Positions 1-7,743 of a stretch of DNA of 64,000 bases are shown here, one piece after another. Every line of letters starts with the position of its first letter. Positions within the stretch are counted from its first letter, which is position 1. Both the position numbers and the translations under genes were made by a program. The DNA lies in contig NZ_CP053660.1 in assembly GCF_013177455.1 (NCBI RefSeq), forward strand, positions 3,472,001 to 3,536,000, written 5' to 3'. The notes beneath the pieces were generated by a model. It was not told where the DNA came from, did not search any database, and saw only the letters and a list, made by a program, of their open reading frames with translations. Origin of the DNA: Nocardioides marmotae. GTDB taxonomy: Bacteria; Actinomycetota; Actinomycetes; Propionibacteriales; Nocardioidaceae.

Positions 1-25
1 CCTGGTGCTCGTGCTCGCCGGCTAA
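1..25 (+). CDS. C-terminal tail of an unknown gene cut by the left edge
   Basis: The first bases read in frame as Leu-Val-Leu-Val-Leu-Ala-Gly followed by a TAA stop at 23-25. The seven visible residues are hydrophobic, which would suit the end of a membrane segment or a buried strand. The codons are GC-rich like the rest of the window. No function can be assigned, and a chance open stretch of this length is possible. Confidence 0.35.
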
Positions 26-47
26 CCCCCACCCCGCCCCCACCCCC

Positions 48-126
48 GCCGAGTCGGCACTTCCGGCACGCCGAGTCGGCACTTCCGGCACACCGAGTCG
101 GCACTTCCGGCACGCCGAGTCGGCGG
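48..126. repeat. 22-bp tandem repeat, GAGTCGGCACTT family
   Basis: Three full 22-bp units start at 48, 70 and 92, and a partial fourth starts at 114. Each carries GAGTCGGCACTTCCGGCAC. The same core, GAGTCGGCACTT, recurs in several copies and both orientations at 25.86-26.0 kb. Both clusters lie just downstream of a stop codon. The units are contiguous with no unique spacers, so this is not a CRISPR array. Confidence 0.85.
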
Positions 127-192
127 AAGGGCGACCCCGACCAGGTGTCCGCTCCTTGCCGGCGGACGTACTTCACGGAGTCGGCGGTCGGG

Positions 193-414
193 TCAGCGCC
201 TGTTCCGGGGGTGCTGCCGGGCCGTCCGCTCGTTGCCGTGCCGGTAGTTGCCGGTCCAGCGGGCCATGGCCAGCTGGGGGTCGTCCTCGACCTCGGCGAG
301 GAACTCGGCGGCACGGCCGCCCCGGAGCGTGGCGGCCACCCGGCCGTGATGGGTGACGACGACGCTCCCGTCGCCCCGACGGACGTATGCGAAACCCTCC
401 GGTCGACTACCCAC
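193..414 (-). CDS. small conserved actinobacterial protein (73 aa)
   Basis: This is a 73-residue reading frame with a GTG start at 414 and a TGA stop at 193-195. The protein has a compact, charged composition: a GFAYVRRGDGSVVVTHHGRV segment, a Leu-Arg-Gly-Gly-Arg turn, an acidic helix and a closing GNYRHGNE-like tail. I recall similar small proteins of unknown function in other Nocardioides-type genomes, but cannot search for them. A TACGCT -10 motif ends six bases before the GTG, so the message is probably leaderless. The frame also stays open upstream, opposite nothing but the amidase gene, so the start is chosen on the promoter. The gene lies downstream of the amidase on the same strand. 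Confidence 0.6.
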   Translation of the reverse strand: MGSRPEGFAYVRRGDGSVVVTHHGRVAATLRGGRAAEFLAEVEDDPQLAMARWTGNYRHGNERTARQHPRNRR

Positions 415-420
415 CCGCGC

Positions 421-426
421 AGCGTA
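421..426 (-). promoter_or_regulatory. -10 motif of the small protein gene
   Basis: TACGCT (minus strand) ends six bases before the GTG at 414. This is the leaderless arrangement seen at several genes in this window. Confidence 0.4.
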
Positions 427-499
427 GGACAGCGCGCCGCCCGATGCACCGGGATTGCGCCCCGGCCCGGCCGAGGGTCGGCCGAGGGTCGGCCGAGGG

Positions 500-1969
500 T
501 CAGCCGACGGTCTCGGCGAAGGTGGGGGCGGGCAGCGGGTCGCGCAGCGACTCGTAGGCGTGGGCGACCTCGACCAGGGTCCGCTCGCTGCCGGCGGTGC
601 CCCAGAAGGACACCGCGACCGGCAGCCCGCCCGCGAGGCCGCTCGGCACGGTGAGGAGCGGGTAGCCCGCCATCGCCGGCACGCCCGAGCAGGAGCCGGT
701 GAGGTCCTCGGGCCCGACCAGCCGGATCCGGTGCGCCCGGTCGTAGGCCGGCGTGACCAGCACGTCGAGCCCGTGCTCGGCCAGCACGCGGTCGATCCCC
801 CCGCCGCGCGAGGCCGCCACGCAGCGCGCCCGCGCGGCGGCGTACTCCTCGGAGTCGGTGGTGGGGCCGGCCAGCGCCTGCTCGAAGAGCCCCTGGCCGA
901 AGTGCGCGAGCTCGACGTCGGCGTGCCGGCGGTTGAACTCCACGAGCTCGGCGAGGTCGCGGGGGCCGTCGCCCGGGCGCGAGGAGAGGTACGTCGCCAG
1001 GTCGGCGCGCAGCTCGGCGAGGAGCACGAGCAGCTCGTCGTCCCAGATCGAGTCCGGCAGCGTGGGCAGGTCGGTGCCGTCGACGACGACCGCGCCGGCG
1101 GCCGAGAGCGCGGAGAGCGCCCGCTCGGCGGCCGCGTCGGCCTCGGCGGAGTAGCCCCAGGAGGGCCCGCGCGGCACGCCGATCCGGCGCCCGGCCAACC
1201 GCCCGTCGACGGCGTGCGCGGCGTAGTCGACCCCGTCGCCGGCCAGCACCGAGAGCAGCGCCGCGGCGTCGCGGACCGTCGTGGCCATCGGGCCGGGAAC
1301 GTCCTGGGACCGCGAGATCGGCACGACGCCCGCGGTCGGCACCAGTCCGACGGTGGGCTTGATCCCCACACACCCGTTGTACGCCGCCGGGCAGCTGATC
1401 GAGCCGTCGGTCTCGGTGCCGACCGCGTACGCGGCGAGCCCGGCCGCGACGGCCGCACCGGAGCCGGAGCTCGACCCGCCGGCGGACCGGTCGAGGGCGT
1501 AGGGGTTGCGGGTCAGCCCGCCGAAGGCGCTCCACCCCGAGGTCGACGCCGCGTCGCGGATGTTGGCCCACTCCGAGAGGTTGGTCTTGCCGAGCACGAC
1601 CATCCCGGCCTCGCGCAGCCGGCGCACCAGCGGCGCGTCAGCGACGGGGTGCGGCTGCCCTGCCAGCGCGAGGGAGCCGGCCGTCGTGGGGAGGTCGGCG
1701 GTGTCGATGTTGTCCTTGACCAGCACCGCGCGGCCGTGGAGCGGCCCGCGGGCGCGCCCCTCGGCCGCCTCGACGTCGCGGGCCCGGGCCTGGTCGAGCG
1801 CGTCGGGCGCGAGGGTGCAGACCGCCCGGATGGTCGGGTCGACGGTCGCGATCCAGTCGAGCAGCCGCGCGGTCTCCTCGGTGGAGCTGAAGGTGGAGCT
1901 GGAGGTGGAGCTGAAGGTGGAGCTCGTGGAGCTGGGGCGGGAGGTGGGTGCCGGCACGGGCGGCATCAT
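500..1969 (-). CDS. amidase signature family hydrolase
   Basis: A 489-residue amidase-signature enzyme that hydrolyses a C-N amide bond; the substrate is unknown. The Ser-cisSer-Lys triad can be placed: Lys85 in AVLVKDNI, the cis-Ser in GGSSSGSG (about 167), and the nucleophile Ser190 in TDGSISCPA. The length is typical of the family. The first 30 residues are a low-complexity Ser/Thr/Phe stretch encoded by a 12-bp DNA repeat and are absent from typical members, so the true start may be internal. The ATG at 1969 (a second ATG is at 1966) follows a G-rich ribosome site and lies 16 bases after the SpoIID stop, suggesting cotranscription. A GatA role is unlikely, because no gatB or gatC is adjacent. 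Confidence 0.88.
   Translation of the reverse strand: MMPPVPAPTSRPSSTSSTFSSTSSSTFSSTEETARLLDWIATVDPTIRAVCTLAPDALDQARARDVEAAEGRARGPLHGRAVLVKDNIDTADLPTTAGSLALAGQPHPVADAPLVRRLREAGMVVLGKTNLSEWANIRDAASTSGWSAFGGLTRNPYALDRSAGGSSSGSGAAVAAGLAAYAVGTETDGSISCPAAYNGCVGIKPTVGLVPTAGVVPISRSQDVPGPMATTVRDAAALLSVLAGDGVDYAAHAVDGRLAGRRIGVPRGPSWGYSAEADAAAERALSALSAAGAVVVDGTDLPTLPDSIWDDELLVLLAELRADLATYLSSRPGDGPRDLAELVEFNRRHADVELAHFGQGLFEQALAGPTTDSEEYAAARARCVAASRGGGIDRVLAEHGLDVLVTPAYDRAHRIRLVGPEDLTGSCSGVPAMAGYPLLTVPSGLAGGLPVAVSFWGTAGSERTLVEVAHAYESLRDPLPAPTFAETVG
1881..1934. repeat. 12-bp tandem repeat in the amidase 5' end
   Basis: GTGGAGCTGAAG/GTGGAGCTGGAG units run head to tail, with two shorter GTGGAGCTC/GTGGAGCTG units at the end. 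On the minus strand they encode a repetitive Ser-Ser-Thr-Phe/Ser peptide near the amidase N-terminus. In-frame 12-base units would let copy number vary without breaking the frame. Confidence 0.75.
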
Positions 1970-1985
1970 CCCCCGCCCGTTCGGC

Positions 1986-3248
1986 TCAGCGGGCGCCGAC
2001 CTTGAAGGTGAGGTAGGTCGAACGCAGGCCGAGCACGGAGCGGAAGGTGTCGCCGGAGACCGTCACCGACCCGCGGCCGCCGACGAGCCGCAGCGTGTTC
2101 ACGCGGCCGCCCCACTGGCCGTTGCCGTCGCGGTCGACGACGACGATCCGCCGCAGGTCGCCGATGGCCGGCCAGGCCCGCTCGAGCCGGGCGTCGTCGA
2201 CGGTGGCGCGCCAGCGGTGGACCGGGTTGCCGGCCCAGCCGTCGTACGGGTCCTTCTTCGCCGTCAGGTAGGGCATCGACCCCGCCGAGGTCCAGCCGCC
2301 GCTGCTCGAGGCGAACTGGGTGAAGGCCGGCTCGCCGCCGACGGTGAGGGCGAGGCCCTTGGTGGCGTCGATGGCGGCGTTCGAGGCGGGGTGCTCGGCG
2401 GAGAAGCCGCCGTAGACCTGGCAGGAGGTGGTGTCGCACAGCTGGTAGCCCAAGGAGCGCGGGTGGGCCCGCTCGTACGCCGCGTAGGTGCGGGCCGCGA
2501 TCGCCTGGGCGCGCACCGCGGCGGGGCTCCAGCTCGCGGGGATCTCCAGCGGCACGACGCCCTTGAGGTAGCTCTCCAGGGTCAGGTCGTTGACGGTCTC
2601 CACGCCGCCGCCGAGCCGGACCGCGCGCAGCCGGCCGCGGTAGGGCTTCTCCCCGGACGGGGTGACCAGGGTGATCGGCCGGCCGCCGGCGTAGAACTCG
2701 CCGTTGCCCTTCAGGTCGCGCCAGCCGCGCCAGCGGTCGGTGCGGTAGGCGACCCGCAGGACACCGGTGCCGGCCCGCGCGATGCGCCACTGCTTGGCAC
2801 CGTTCTGCGGGAGCGCGACCCGCCCGCCGCCGGCGAGGTCGGCGACCTTCAGCCCCGACCGCGGGCGGACGACGACGTCGTCGCCGGTGTCGGCCGAGAT
2901 CGCGACGGTGACCCGGCCCTTGGCCTTCCCCCAGCTCGTGCCGGGGTAGTAGAACTCCGCGATCTGGCGCTCGGTGAGGCCCTGGCGCGCCGCGCCCTCC
3001 GCGCCGTACTGCGACATCCCGTGGCCGTGGCCGTAGCCCCGGCCGGTGATCGTCACGGTCGCCGCGCGGGGCACGGTCCAGCTGTCGCCGACGGGCTCGG
3101 CGGTCCGCTGCGGGCCGGCGGGGGCGGCCGTGGCGGGGGTGGGCAGCAGGGCGGCGGGGGCCACGAGGGCGGCCACCGCCAGGCCCAGAGGAAGGCGCAG
3201 GGAGAGGCGTTGGGGGAGGCGCAGGGGGAGCCGCTGGGGAGGACGCAC
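1986..3248 (-). CDS. secreted SpoIID/LytB-domain protein
   Basis: A protein of about 420 residues. After a signal peptide (Arg-rich start, hydrophobic LGLAVAALVAPAALL, then Ala-X-Ala) it carries the SpoIID/LytB fold: GRGYGHGHGMSQYG near the N-terminus, and the conserved ESYLKGVVPLEIPASWS and AVRAQAIAARTYA segments in the middle. SpoIID-type proteins bind or cut peptidoglycan glycan strands, and LytB-type members stimulate cell-wall amidases. In a non-spore-former a wall-remodelling role is likely. The GTG at 3248 starts directly at the signal peptide, with AGGTGG about 12 bases upstream. A longer open frame toward 3755 lacks protein character. An 18-bp palindrome lies 48 bases upstream of the start, and the amidase follows directly. 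Confidence 0.85.
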   Translation of the reverse strand: MRPPQRLPLRLPQRLSLRLPLGLAVAALVAPAALLPTPATAAPAGPQRTAEPVGDSWTVPRAATVTITGRGYGHGHGMSQYGAEGAARQGLTERQIAEFYYPGTSWGKAKGRVTVAISADTGDDVVVRPRSGLKVADLAGGGRVALPQNGAKQWRIARAGTGVLRVAYRTDRWRGWRDLKGNGEFYAGGRPITLVTPSGEKPYRGRLRAVRLGGGVETVNDLTLESYLKGVVPLEIPASWSPAAVRAQAIAARTYAAYERAHPRSLGYQLCDTTSCQVYGGFSAEHPASNAAIDATKGLALTVGGEPAFTQFASSSGGWTSAGSMPYLTAKKDPYDGWAGNPVHRWRATVDDARLERAWPAIGDLRRIVVVDRDGNGQWGGRVNTLRLVGGRGSVTVSGDTFRSVLGLRSTYLTFKVGAR

Positions 3249-3561
3249 GCACCAATGGCACCACCTGCCACACGGTTGGGCAATTGCGGACCGCGAACTA
3301 CAGATCTGTAGTTTCCGCAGGTCAGCACGGTGGTGACCGACGGCACGGGCCGGGACGACCGGGCGGCCCGGGCCGTTGCCGGGCCCTCTGCGGACCACCC
3401 CCGACGATCGGCCCGAGCCCCATCCCCAGGGAGGAGCAGACGGGCCGGTCGGCGTGTCACGGTCGCCGGAGCCCCGAGCCCAACCGGGGTGGCCGACCAC
3501 GACGGCGACCGCCTCCCCCGCGGCCGCCGTCGTACGGCGGTCTGGGCCCGGGAGGACGGGC
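3249..3561. other. intergenic region between SpoIID and LVIVD genes
   Basis: These 313 bases hold the 3296-3313 palindrome and otherwise no convincing gene. The open frames across it are GC-driven extensions of neighbouring frames. No terminator with a U-run is visible. Confidence 0.5.
3296..3313. promoter_or_regulatory. perfect 18-bp palindrome, operator candidate
   Basis: AACTACAGATCTGTAGTT is fully self-complementary and unusually AT-rich for this genome. It sits 48-65 bases upstream of the SpoIID GTG and about 250 bases past the LVIVD stop. No U-run follows, so a repressor or activator dimer site is more likely than a terminator. Confidence 0.55.
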
Positions 3562-5121
3562 TCAGCCGTCGTACGACGGTTGGGACTGGGCGTTGAAGGT
3601 GCCCATCCGCACCTTCCGCGCCTGGTCCGCCCAGCGCCCGCTGACGCGGAACACGTCGAGGCCGCGGGTGATGTCGTGGCTGTAGACGTGGCCGTTGTAC
3701 CAGTACGACGACCACGACCCGCCGAGCACGAGCTCGGTGTCGCTGATCGCGCCACGGTCGAAGTGGGCGATCTCCCGCGGGTTGCGCGAGTCGGTGAAGT
3801 CGAAGACCGACGTGCCGCCCTGGTACCACGCCTGCACCATGATGTCGCGGCCCTTCACCGGCACCAGCGAGCCGTTGTGGGCCACGCAGTTCTCGGTCAG
3901 GGACTGGCTGCGCGGGATCTTGTAGTAGCTGCGGAACACCAGCCGCTTCCGCACCACGTCGTAGATGCCGTTCGCCCCGCGCGTGGAGCCGAGCAGCGGG
4001 TTGCAGGTGGGCGCCGAGCCGCCGCCGAGCTCGTCGGTGAAGACGACCTTGGTGCCGGCGTTGTTGAAGGTCGCGGAGTGCCAGAAGGCGAAGTTCCGCG
4101 TGTCGCGGATCCGGTGCAGCACCCGCGGGCGGGCCCGGTCGCTGATGTCCATCAGGATCCCGTCGCCCATGCACGCGCCGGCCGCGAGGTCCTGGGCGGG
4201 GTACGCCGTGACGTCGTGGCAGCCGCTGGTCTCGCTGGAGCCCAGCGGGTTCAGCGAGCCCGGGTTGCCGCCCTCGGGGAAGAGCCGCGGGCGGGCCACC
4301 ACGCGCGCCCGCGCGGGCTTGGCCACCGGGATCTTGACGATGCTGATCGCGTCGTGCGGCGGCTTGCAGTCGGGCTGGTCCTCGCTGGGGCCGTAGGAGG
4401 AGACGTAGACGAAGACCGCCCGGCCGTCCTTGCTCGGCGCGAGGGTGTGGGTGTGGGAACCGCAGTCGGTCTCGACAGAGGCGACGTACCGCGGCTTGGC
4501 CGGGCGGCTGATGTCGAAGACGCGGATGCCCTCCCAGCTGCCCTTGCGGCTCGCCGGCGCCGGCTCGCTGCGGCACGTGTCGTCGCTGCGGCTCTCATCG
4601 ACGCTGAGCACGAGGAGGTTCCGGTGGACCGACACGTCGTTCTGCGCGCCCGGGCAGACGACCTGCGCGACCCTGCGCGGCTTCGCCGGGCGGGAGATGT
4701 CGTAGACCGTGAAGCCCTGGTAGTTGCCCCCGAAGGCGTACCTGCCCCGGAACGCCAGGTCGGTCCCGTAGGCCTCCTCCCCCGCGAACGTCCCGCTGCG
4801 CGGGAGGTTGGCGATCAGCCGCATGTTGGCCGACCGGTCGACCTCGCCCTGGTCGGCCGTCGCCTCGACGCGGTCCATCCCGGACAGCAGCTGGCCCGGC
4901 AGTCGGCACCGCTCGGCGAAGTTGTCCCCCGCCGCCTGCAGCCGCGCCGCCTGCTCCGGCGTGCACGCCCCCGGCACCACCTCGCCGCTCGCCGACCCCT
5001 GCGCCATCACCAGGCCGGCCACCAGGACCACCCCCGCCGCCACCGCAGCCAGCGGGGTGCGTCCGGCGCGGGTGCTCCAGCGGAGGCTCCTGCGGGTGCT
5101 CTCCGGGGTGCGCAGCGACAT
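3562..5121 (-). CDS. secreted LVIVD-repeat (beta-propeller) protein
   Basis: A 519-residue exported protein. The N-terminus has a twin-Arg stretch and a hydrophobic core (AAVAAGVVLVAGLVMA). The body repeats the LVIVD-type blade motif: FTVYDISRPAKPR, IRVFDISRPAKPR, ILMDISDRARPR and SVFDFTDSRNPR, as expected of a seven-bladed propeller. His-rich loops (SHTHTLAP, FWHSATFNN, CVAHNG) and several Cys pairs occur. The function of LVIVD proteins is unknown. AGGAAGG precedes the ATG. It lies upstream of the SpoIID and amidase genes on the same strand but 313 bases away, so it is probably a separate unit. Confidence 0.85.
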   Translation of the reverse strand: MSLRTPESTRRSLRWSTRAGRTPLAAVAAGVVLVAGLVMAQGSASGEVVPGACTPEQAARLQAAGDNFAERCRLPGQLLSGMDRVEATADQGEVDRSANMRLIANLPRSGTFAGEEAYGTDLAFRGRYAFGGNYQGFTVYDISRPAKPRRVAQVVCPGAQNDVSVHRNLLVLSVDESRSDDTCRSEPAPASRKGSWEGIRVFDISRPAKPRYVASVETDCGSHTHTLAPSKDGRAVFVYVSSYGPSEDQPDCKPPHDAISIVKIPVAKPARARVVARPRLFPEGGNPGSLNPLGSSETSGCHDVTAYPAQDLAAGACMGDGILMDISDRARPRVLHRIRDTRNFAFWHSATFNNAGTKVVFTDELGGGSAPTCNPLLGSTRGANGIYDVVRKRLVFRSYYKIPRSQSLTENCVAHNGSLVPVKGRDIMVQAWYQGGTSVFDFTDSRNPREIAHFDRGAISDTELVLGGSWSSYWYNGHVYSHDITRGLDVFRVSGRWADQARKVRMGTFNAQSQPSYDG

Positions 5122-5222
5122 CGGTGGCCTTCCTCTCGCGGGACCTGCCTGGGCAACCCCCGGCGTCCGCTCAAGTTACGGCCTCCCGCCCTCCGGATGG
5201 CCGCGTCGCCGACTCGCCCGCC

Positions 5223-5424
5223 GCCGACGTGTCGAGGCCCCTGGCAGCCGAGCTTCGGCCTGCGGGCCCGCCCGCTGGTCGAGCAGGAGGCGCCCCGGCG
5301 CCGACGTGTCGAGGCCCCTGCCAGCCGACCTTCGGCCTGCGGGCCCCACCGCTGGTCGAGCAGGAGGCGCCCCGGCGCCGACGTTGTCGAGGCCCCGTGA
5401 GCTGACCTTCGGCCTGCGGGCCCT
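5223..5424. repeat. 77-bp tandem repeat upstream of the DUF222 gene
   Basis: Units begin at 5223, 5300 and 5377 (the last about 48 bases long). Each contains GCCGACGTGTCGAGGCC, then CTTCGGCCTGCGGGCCC, then CTGGTCGAGCAGGAGGCGCC. Units 1 and 2 are nearly identical. GC dyads within each unit (for example GGCGCC) suggest folded structures. The array occupies most of the 461-base gap between the LVIVD and DUF222 genes. Confidence 0.9.
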
Positions 5425-5555
5425 GAGTGGTTGCGGTTTTGGCAGCTACGGACCAGGTACGCCGTGGGTCGCGGTTCGCTGCCGGGTCTCTGGCCGCCGC
5501 CTCGCGCTGGCGCGTCCGACCCCGTTCTGAAGATGTGCGAAGAAGCCTCTTCCGT

Positions 5556-5571
5556 TCGAGCACGTGTTCGA
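5556..5571 (+). promoter_or_regulatory. LexA (SOS) box of the DUF222/HNH gene
   Basis: TCGAGCACGTGTTCGA matches the actinobacterial SOS box TCGAAC-N4-GTTCGA at 11 of 12 fixed positions. It directly abuts the -10 motif at 5573-5578, so bound LexA would block RNA polymerase. This predicts induction of the downstream gene by DNA damage. Confidence 0.8.
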
Positions 5572-5572
5572 G

Positions 5573-5578
5573 TAGAAT
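5573..5578 (+). promoter_or_regulatory. -10 element of the DUF222/HNH gene
   Basis: TAGAAT lies one base after the LexA box and ends five bases before the ATG at 5584. Transcription would therefore begin at or next to the start codon, giving a leaderless mRNA. Confidence 0.65.
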
Positions 5579-5583
5579 GAGGC

Positions 5584-6906
5584 ATGGCCTTGACCGCGAC
5601 GCTCGAGCACCCGCTGGACACCCCAGCCGACGTGCTGAGCCTCGCGCGGGCCAAGCAGCGCGCGGCTAATGCGGCCGAGGCCGAGCTCCTCGAAGCGGCT
5701 GTCCAGTGGTGCGTGTTGCACCCGGCGGAGTCACTGGACGAGGCGGCCACCTGGTCGGTGTTCCGGGGGTTCGGCGACAAGCCCGTCTGCCTCGCCGGTG
5801 AGGGTGCACCCTTCGTCACCGAGTTCGCCGTCGTGGAGTTCGCCGCCGGGCTCGGCAAGTCCGAGGACGCCGGCCGCGCCTACCTCGCCGAGGCCCTCGA
5901 GCTGCGCTACCGGCTCCCGAAGCTGTGGGCCAAGGTCACCGACCTCGACCTGCCCGCCTGGAAGGCCCGCTCGCTCGCCCGCCGCACCCTGCATCTGCCG
6001 AAGAAGGGTGCCGCGTTCGTCGACACCCACGTCGCACCCGTCGCCTCCACCATCGGCCCCGCAGCCCTGGAGCGGTTGTTGGAGGAGGCGCTGGTCCGGT
6101 TCGACCCCGACGAGGCCCAGCGGGTCGCCACCGAGCGTGCCGAGGCCCGGCACGTGACCATCCAGTCCCGCCAGGTCTCCTTCGACGGGCACGTCGACGT
6201 GTGGGCCACCCTCGACCTGGCCGACGCGCTCGACCTCGACGACGCCCTGACCAAGGGCGCGGCGAGGCTCGAGGCGCTGGGGTGCACCGACACCCTCGAC
6301 GCCCGCCGCTCGGTCGCGCTGGGTGACATGGCGCGGCGGCAGATGAGCCTGGAGTTCGACACCGACCCCAAGCCCCTCGTGGTCCACGTGCACCAGCGTC
6401 CCGACGGGACCCTCGACGACATCACGCGCGTGGAGAACACCCGCGGGTTCGTCCTCACCAGCCAGCTCGCCGACTGGTGCACCCGCGCCGCACGCAGCAC
6501 CACCGCGAACACCATCACCGTCAAGCCCGTCATCGACCTCAACGCCCGGATCCACGTCGAGGCCTACGAAGTCCCCGACCGCCTCTCGACCCAGACCCGG
6601 CTCCGCGACCACCACTGCGTCTTCCCCTGGTGCACCCGCCCCGCCCACGCCACCAGCCGGATCGACGACGACCACGTCATCCCCCACGCCCGGGGCGGAC
6701 CGACAGCCACCGAGAACATCGCCCCACTCTGCCGACGCCACCACCGCGCCAAGACCCACGCCGGCTGGTCACAGCAGTCACCATCGCCGGGAACGTTCCA
6801 GTGGCGAAGCCCCACCGGCCTCACCTACCGGGTCGACCACCACGGCACCCACGACCTCGGCCCCGAACCACCCCCACCCCAGCCGCACGAAGCACCCGTC
6901 CCATAG
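5584..6906 (+). CDS. DUF222/HNH endonuclease-like protein (13E12 type)
   Basis: A 440-residue protein with an N-terminal DUF222 region (about 20-300) and a C-terminal HNH domain. The HNH part has the zinc-type Cys345/Cys350 pair, Asp363-His364, Asn378, Cys383 and His387 in the order expected for a beta-beta-alpha-metal nuclease. The family is abundant and often multicopy in actinobacteria; its biological role is not established. Here the gene has a LexA box touching its -10 element, pointing to SOS control, and a 77-bp tandem repeat just upstream. The ATG at 5584 is leaderless. The C-terminal tail is rich in Pro and His. It looks intact, with all nuclease residues present. Confidence 0.9.
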   Translation: MALTATLEHPLDTPADVLSLARAKQRAANAAEAELLEAAVQWCVLHPAESLDEAATWSVFRGFGDKPVCLAGEGAPFVTEFAVVEFAAGLGKSEDAGRAYLAEALELRYRLPKLWAKVTDLDLPAWKARSLARRTLHLPKKGAAFVDTHVAPVASTIGPAALERLLEEALVRFDPDEAQRVATERAEARHVTIQSRQVSFDGHVDVWATLDLADALDLDDALTKGAARLEALGCTDTLDARRSVALGDMARRQMSLEFDTDPKPLVVHVHQRPDGTLDDITRVENTRGFVLTSQLADWCTRAARSTTANTITVKPVIDLNARIHVEAYEVPDRLSTQTRLRDHHCVFPWCTRPAHATSRIDDDHVIPHARGGPTATENIAPLCRRHHRAKTHAGWSQQSPSPGTFQWRSPTGLTYRVDHHGTHDLGPEPPPPQPHEAPVP

Positions 6907-6993
6907 CCCCACCGCCCACGACCCCGCCGGACCACCCGACCGGCGGGGCACAGGCACGCCCGGAGCGCGCCTCGGCGTGGTCTCCTGTTCCCC

Positions 6994-7719
6994 GTGAGGA
7001 CGAGGCCGAGCACCACGACGACGAGAAGTGCGGCGCTGGCGACCCTGCTGACCGCGCTCGCCCTCTCCGCCTGCTCGGCCGGCGACGGCGACGGCGAGGG
7101 CAGCACCACCGCCCCAGCGACCACCACCTCGACCGCGAGCACCCCCACGCCGCCTCCACCCACCGACGTCGTCGAGGTGCAGCCCGGCGGGCCGGGTGAG
7201 CCGTCGACGACGGTGGTTGCGGGCGACGAGGGCGGGTGGAACCACGACGACATCGCCTTCGTGCAGATGATGCTCCCCCACCACCGGCAGGCCCTCGACA
7301 TGGCGGCGCTCGCACCGGACCGCGCGGCGGACGAGCGGGTGCTGGCGCTGGCCGAGCGGATCGCGCAGGCGCAGGCGCCGGAGATCCTGGTGCTGGCGAC
7401 GCTGCTGGTGGGGCAGGGCGTCGACGTACCGCAGCCGGGCGAGGACCCCGGGCGCTACGACCACGGCGAGCACGGCCACCACGCCATGCAGGGCATGCTG
7501 ACGACCGCGCAGCTGGCGGACCTGGCCGACACCGAGGGCAGCGACTTCGACCGGCTCTTCCTCAAGCGGATGATCGAGCACCACGCGGGCGCGGTCGCGA
7601 TGGCCGCCGACGTACGCCGCACCGGATCCAGCCGCCGGGTGGCCGAGCTCGCCCTCGACGTCGAGGCCGGCCAGGCCGCCGAGATCACCCGGATGGAAGA
7701 GGTGCTGGCCAGCCTGTAG
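6994..7719 (+). CDS. DUF305 lipoprotein
   Basis: A 241-residue exported protein. A lipobox (ALSAC) follows a hydrophobic signal segment, so the mature protein should be lipid-anchored outside the membrane. After a Thr/Pro-rich linker come two DUF305 halves, each with a His-rich signature: FVQMMLPHHRQALDMAA in the first and FLKRMIEHHAGAVAMAA in the second. The spacing of Met and His residues in such proteins suits metal binding, for example copper, but that is an inference. A HGEHGHHAMQGM stretch joins the halves. The start is the GTG at 6994. It converges with lpdA. Confidence 0.88.
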   Translation: MRTRPSTTTTRSAALATLLTALALSACSAGDGDGEGSTTAPATTTSTASTPTPPPPTDVVEVQPGGPGEPSTTVVAGDEGGWNHDDIAFVQMMLPHHRQALDMAALAPDRAADERVLALAERIAQAQAPEILVLATLLVGQGVDVPQPGEDPGRYDHGEHGHHAMQGMLTTAQLADLADTEGSDFDRLFLKRMIEHHAGAVAMAADVRRTGSSRRVAELALDVEAGQAAEITRMEEVLASL

Positions 7720-7743
7720 CGCGACCCCGGAGGGCCGCACCGC

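Noticed and set aside
500..1969. GatA subunit of the tRNA amidotransferase
   Set aside because: No gatB or gatC nearby, a low-complexity N-terminus, and diverged active-site flanks.
455..2005. 516-residue plus-strand frame over the amidase gene
   Set aside because: The minus-strand amidase has intact catalytic motifs; the plus frame is low-complexity Gly/Arg/Val.
3567..3580. CCGTCGTACGACGG palindrome as an operator
   Set aside because: It lies within the last codons of the LVIVD gene, and GTACGACG-type words are common in this genome's coding sequence.
5223..5424. CRISPR array or rRNA/tRNA-like gene
   Set aside because: Units are contiguous 77-bp copies without unique spacers, and no cloverleaf could be drawn.
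5731..6759. 342-residue minus-strand frame inside the DUF222 gene
   Set aside because: The plus-strand HNH motifs and the SOS promoter identify the real gene.
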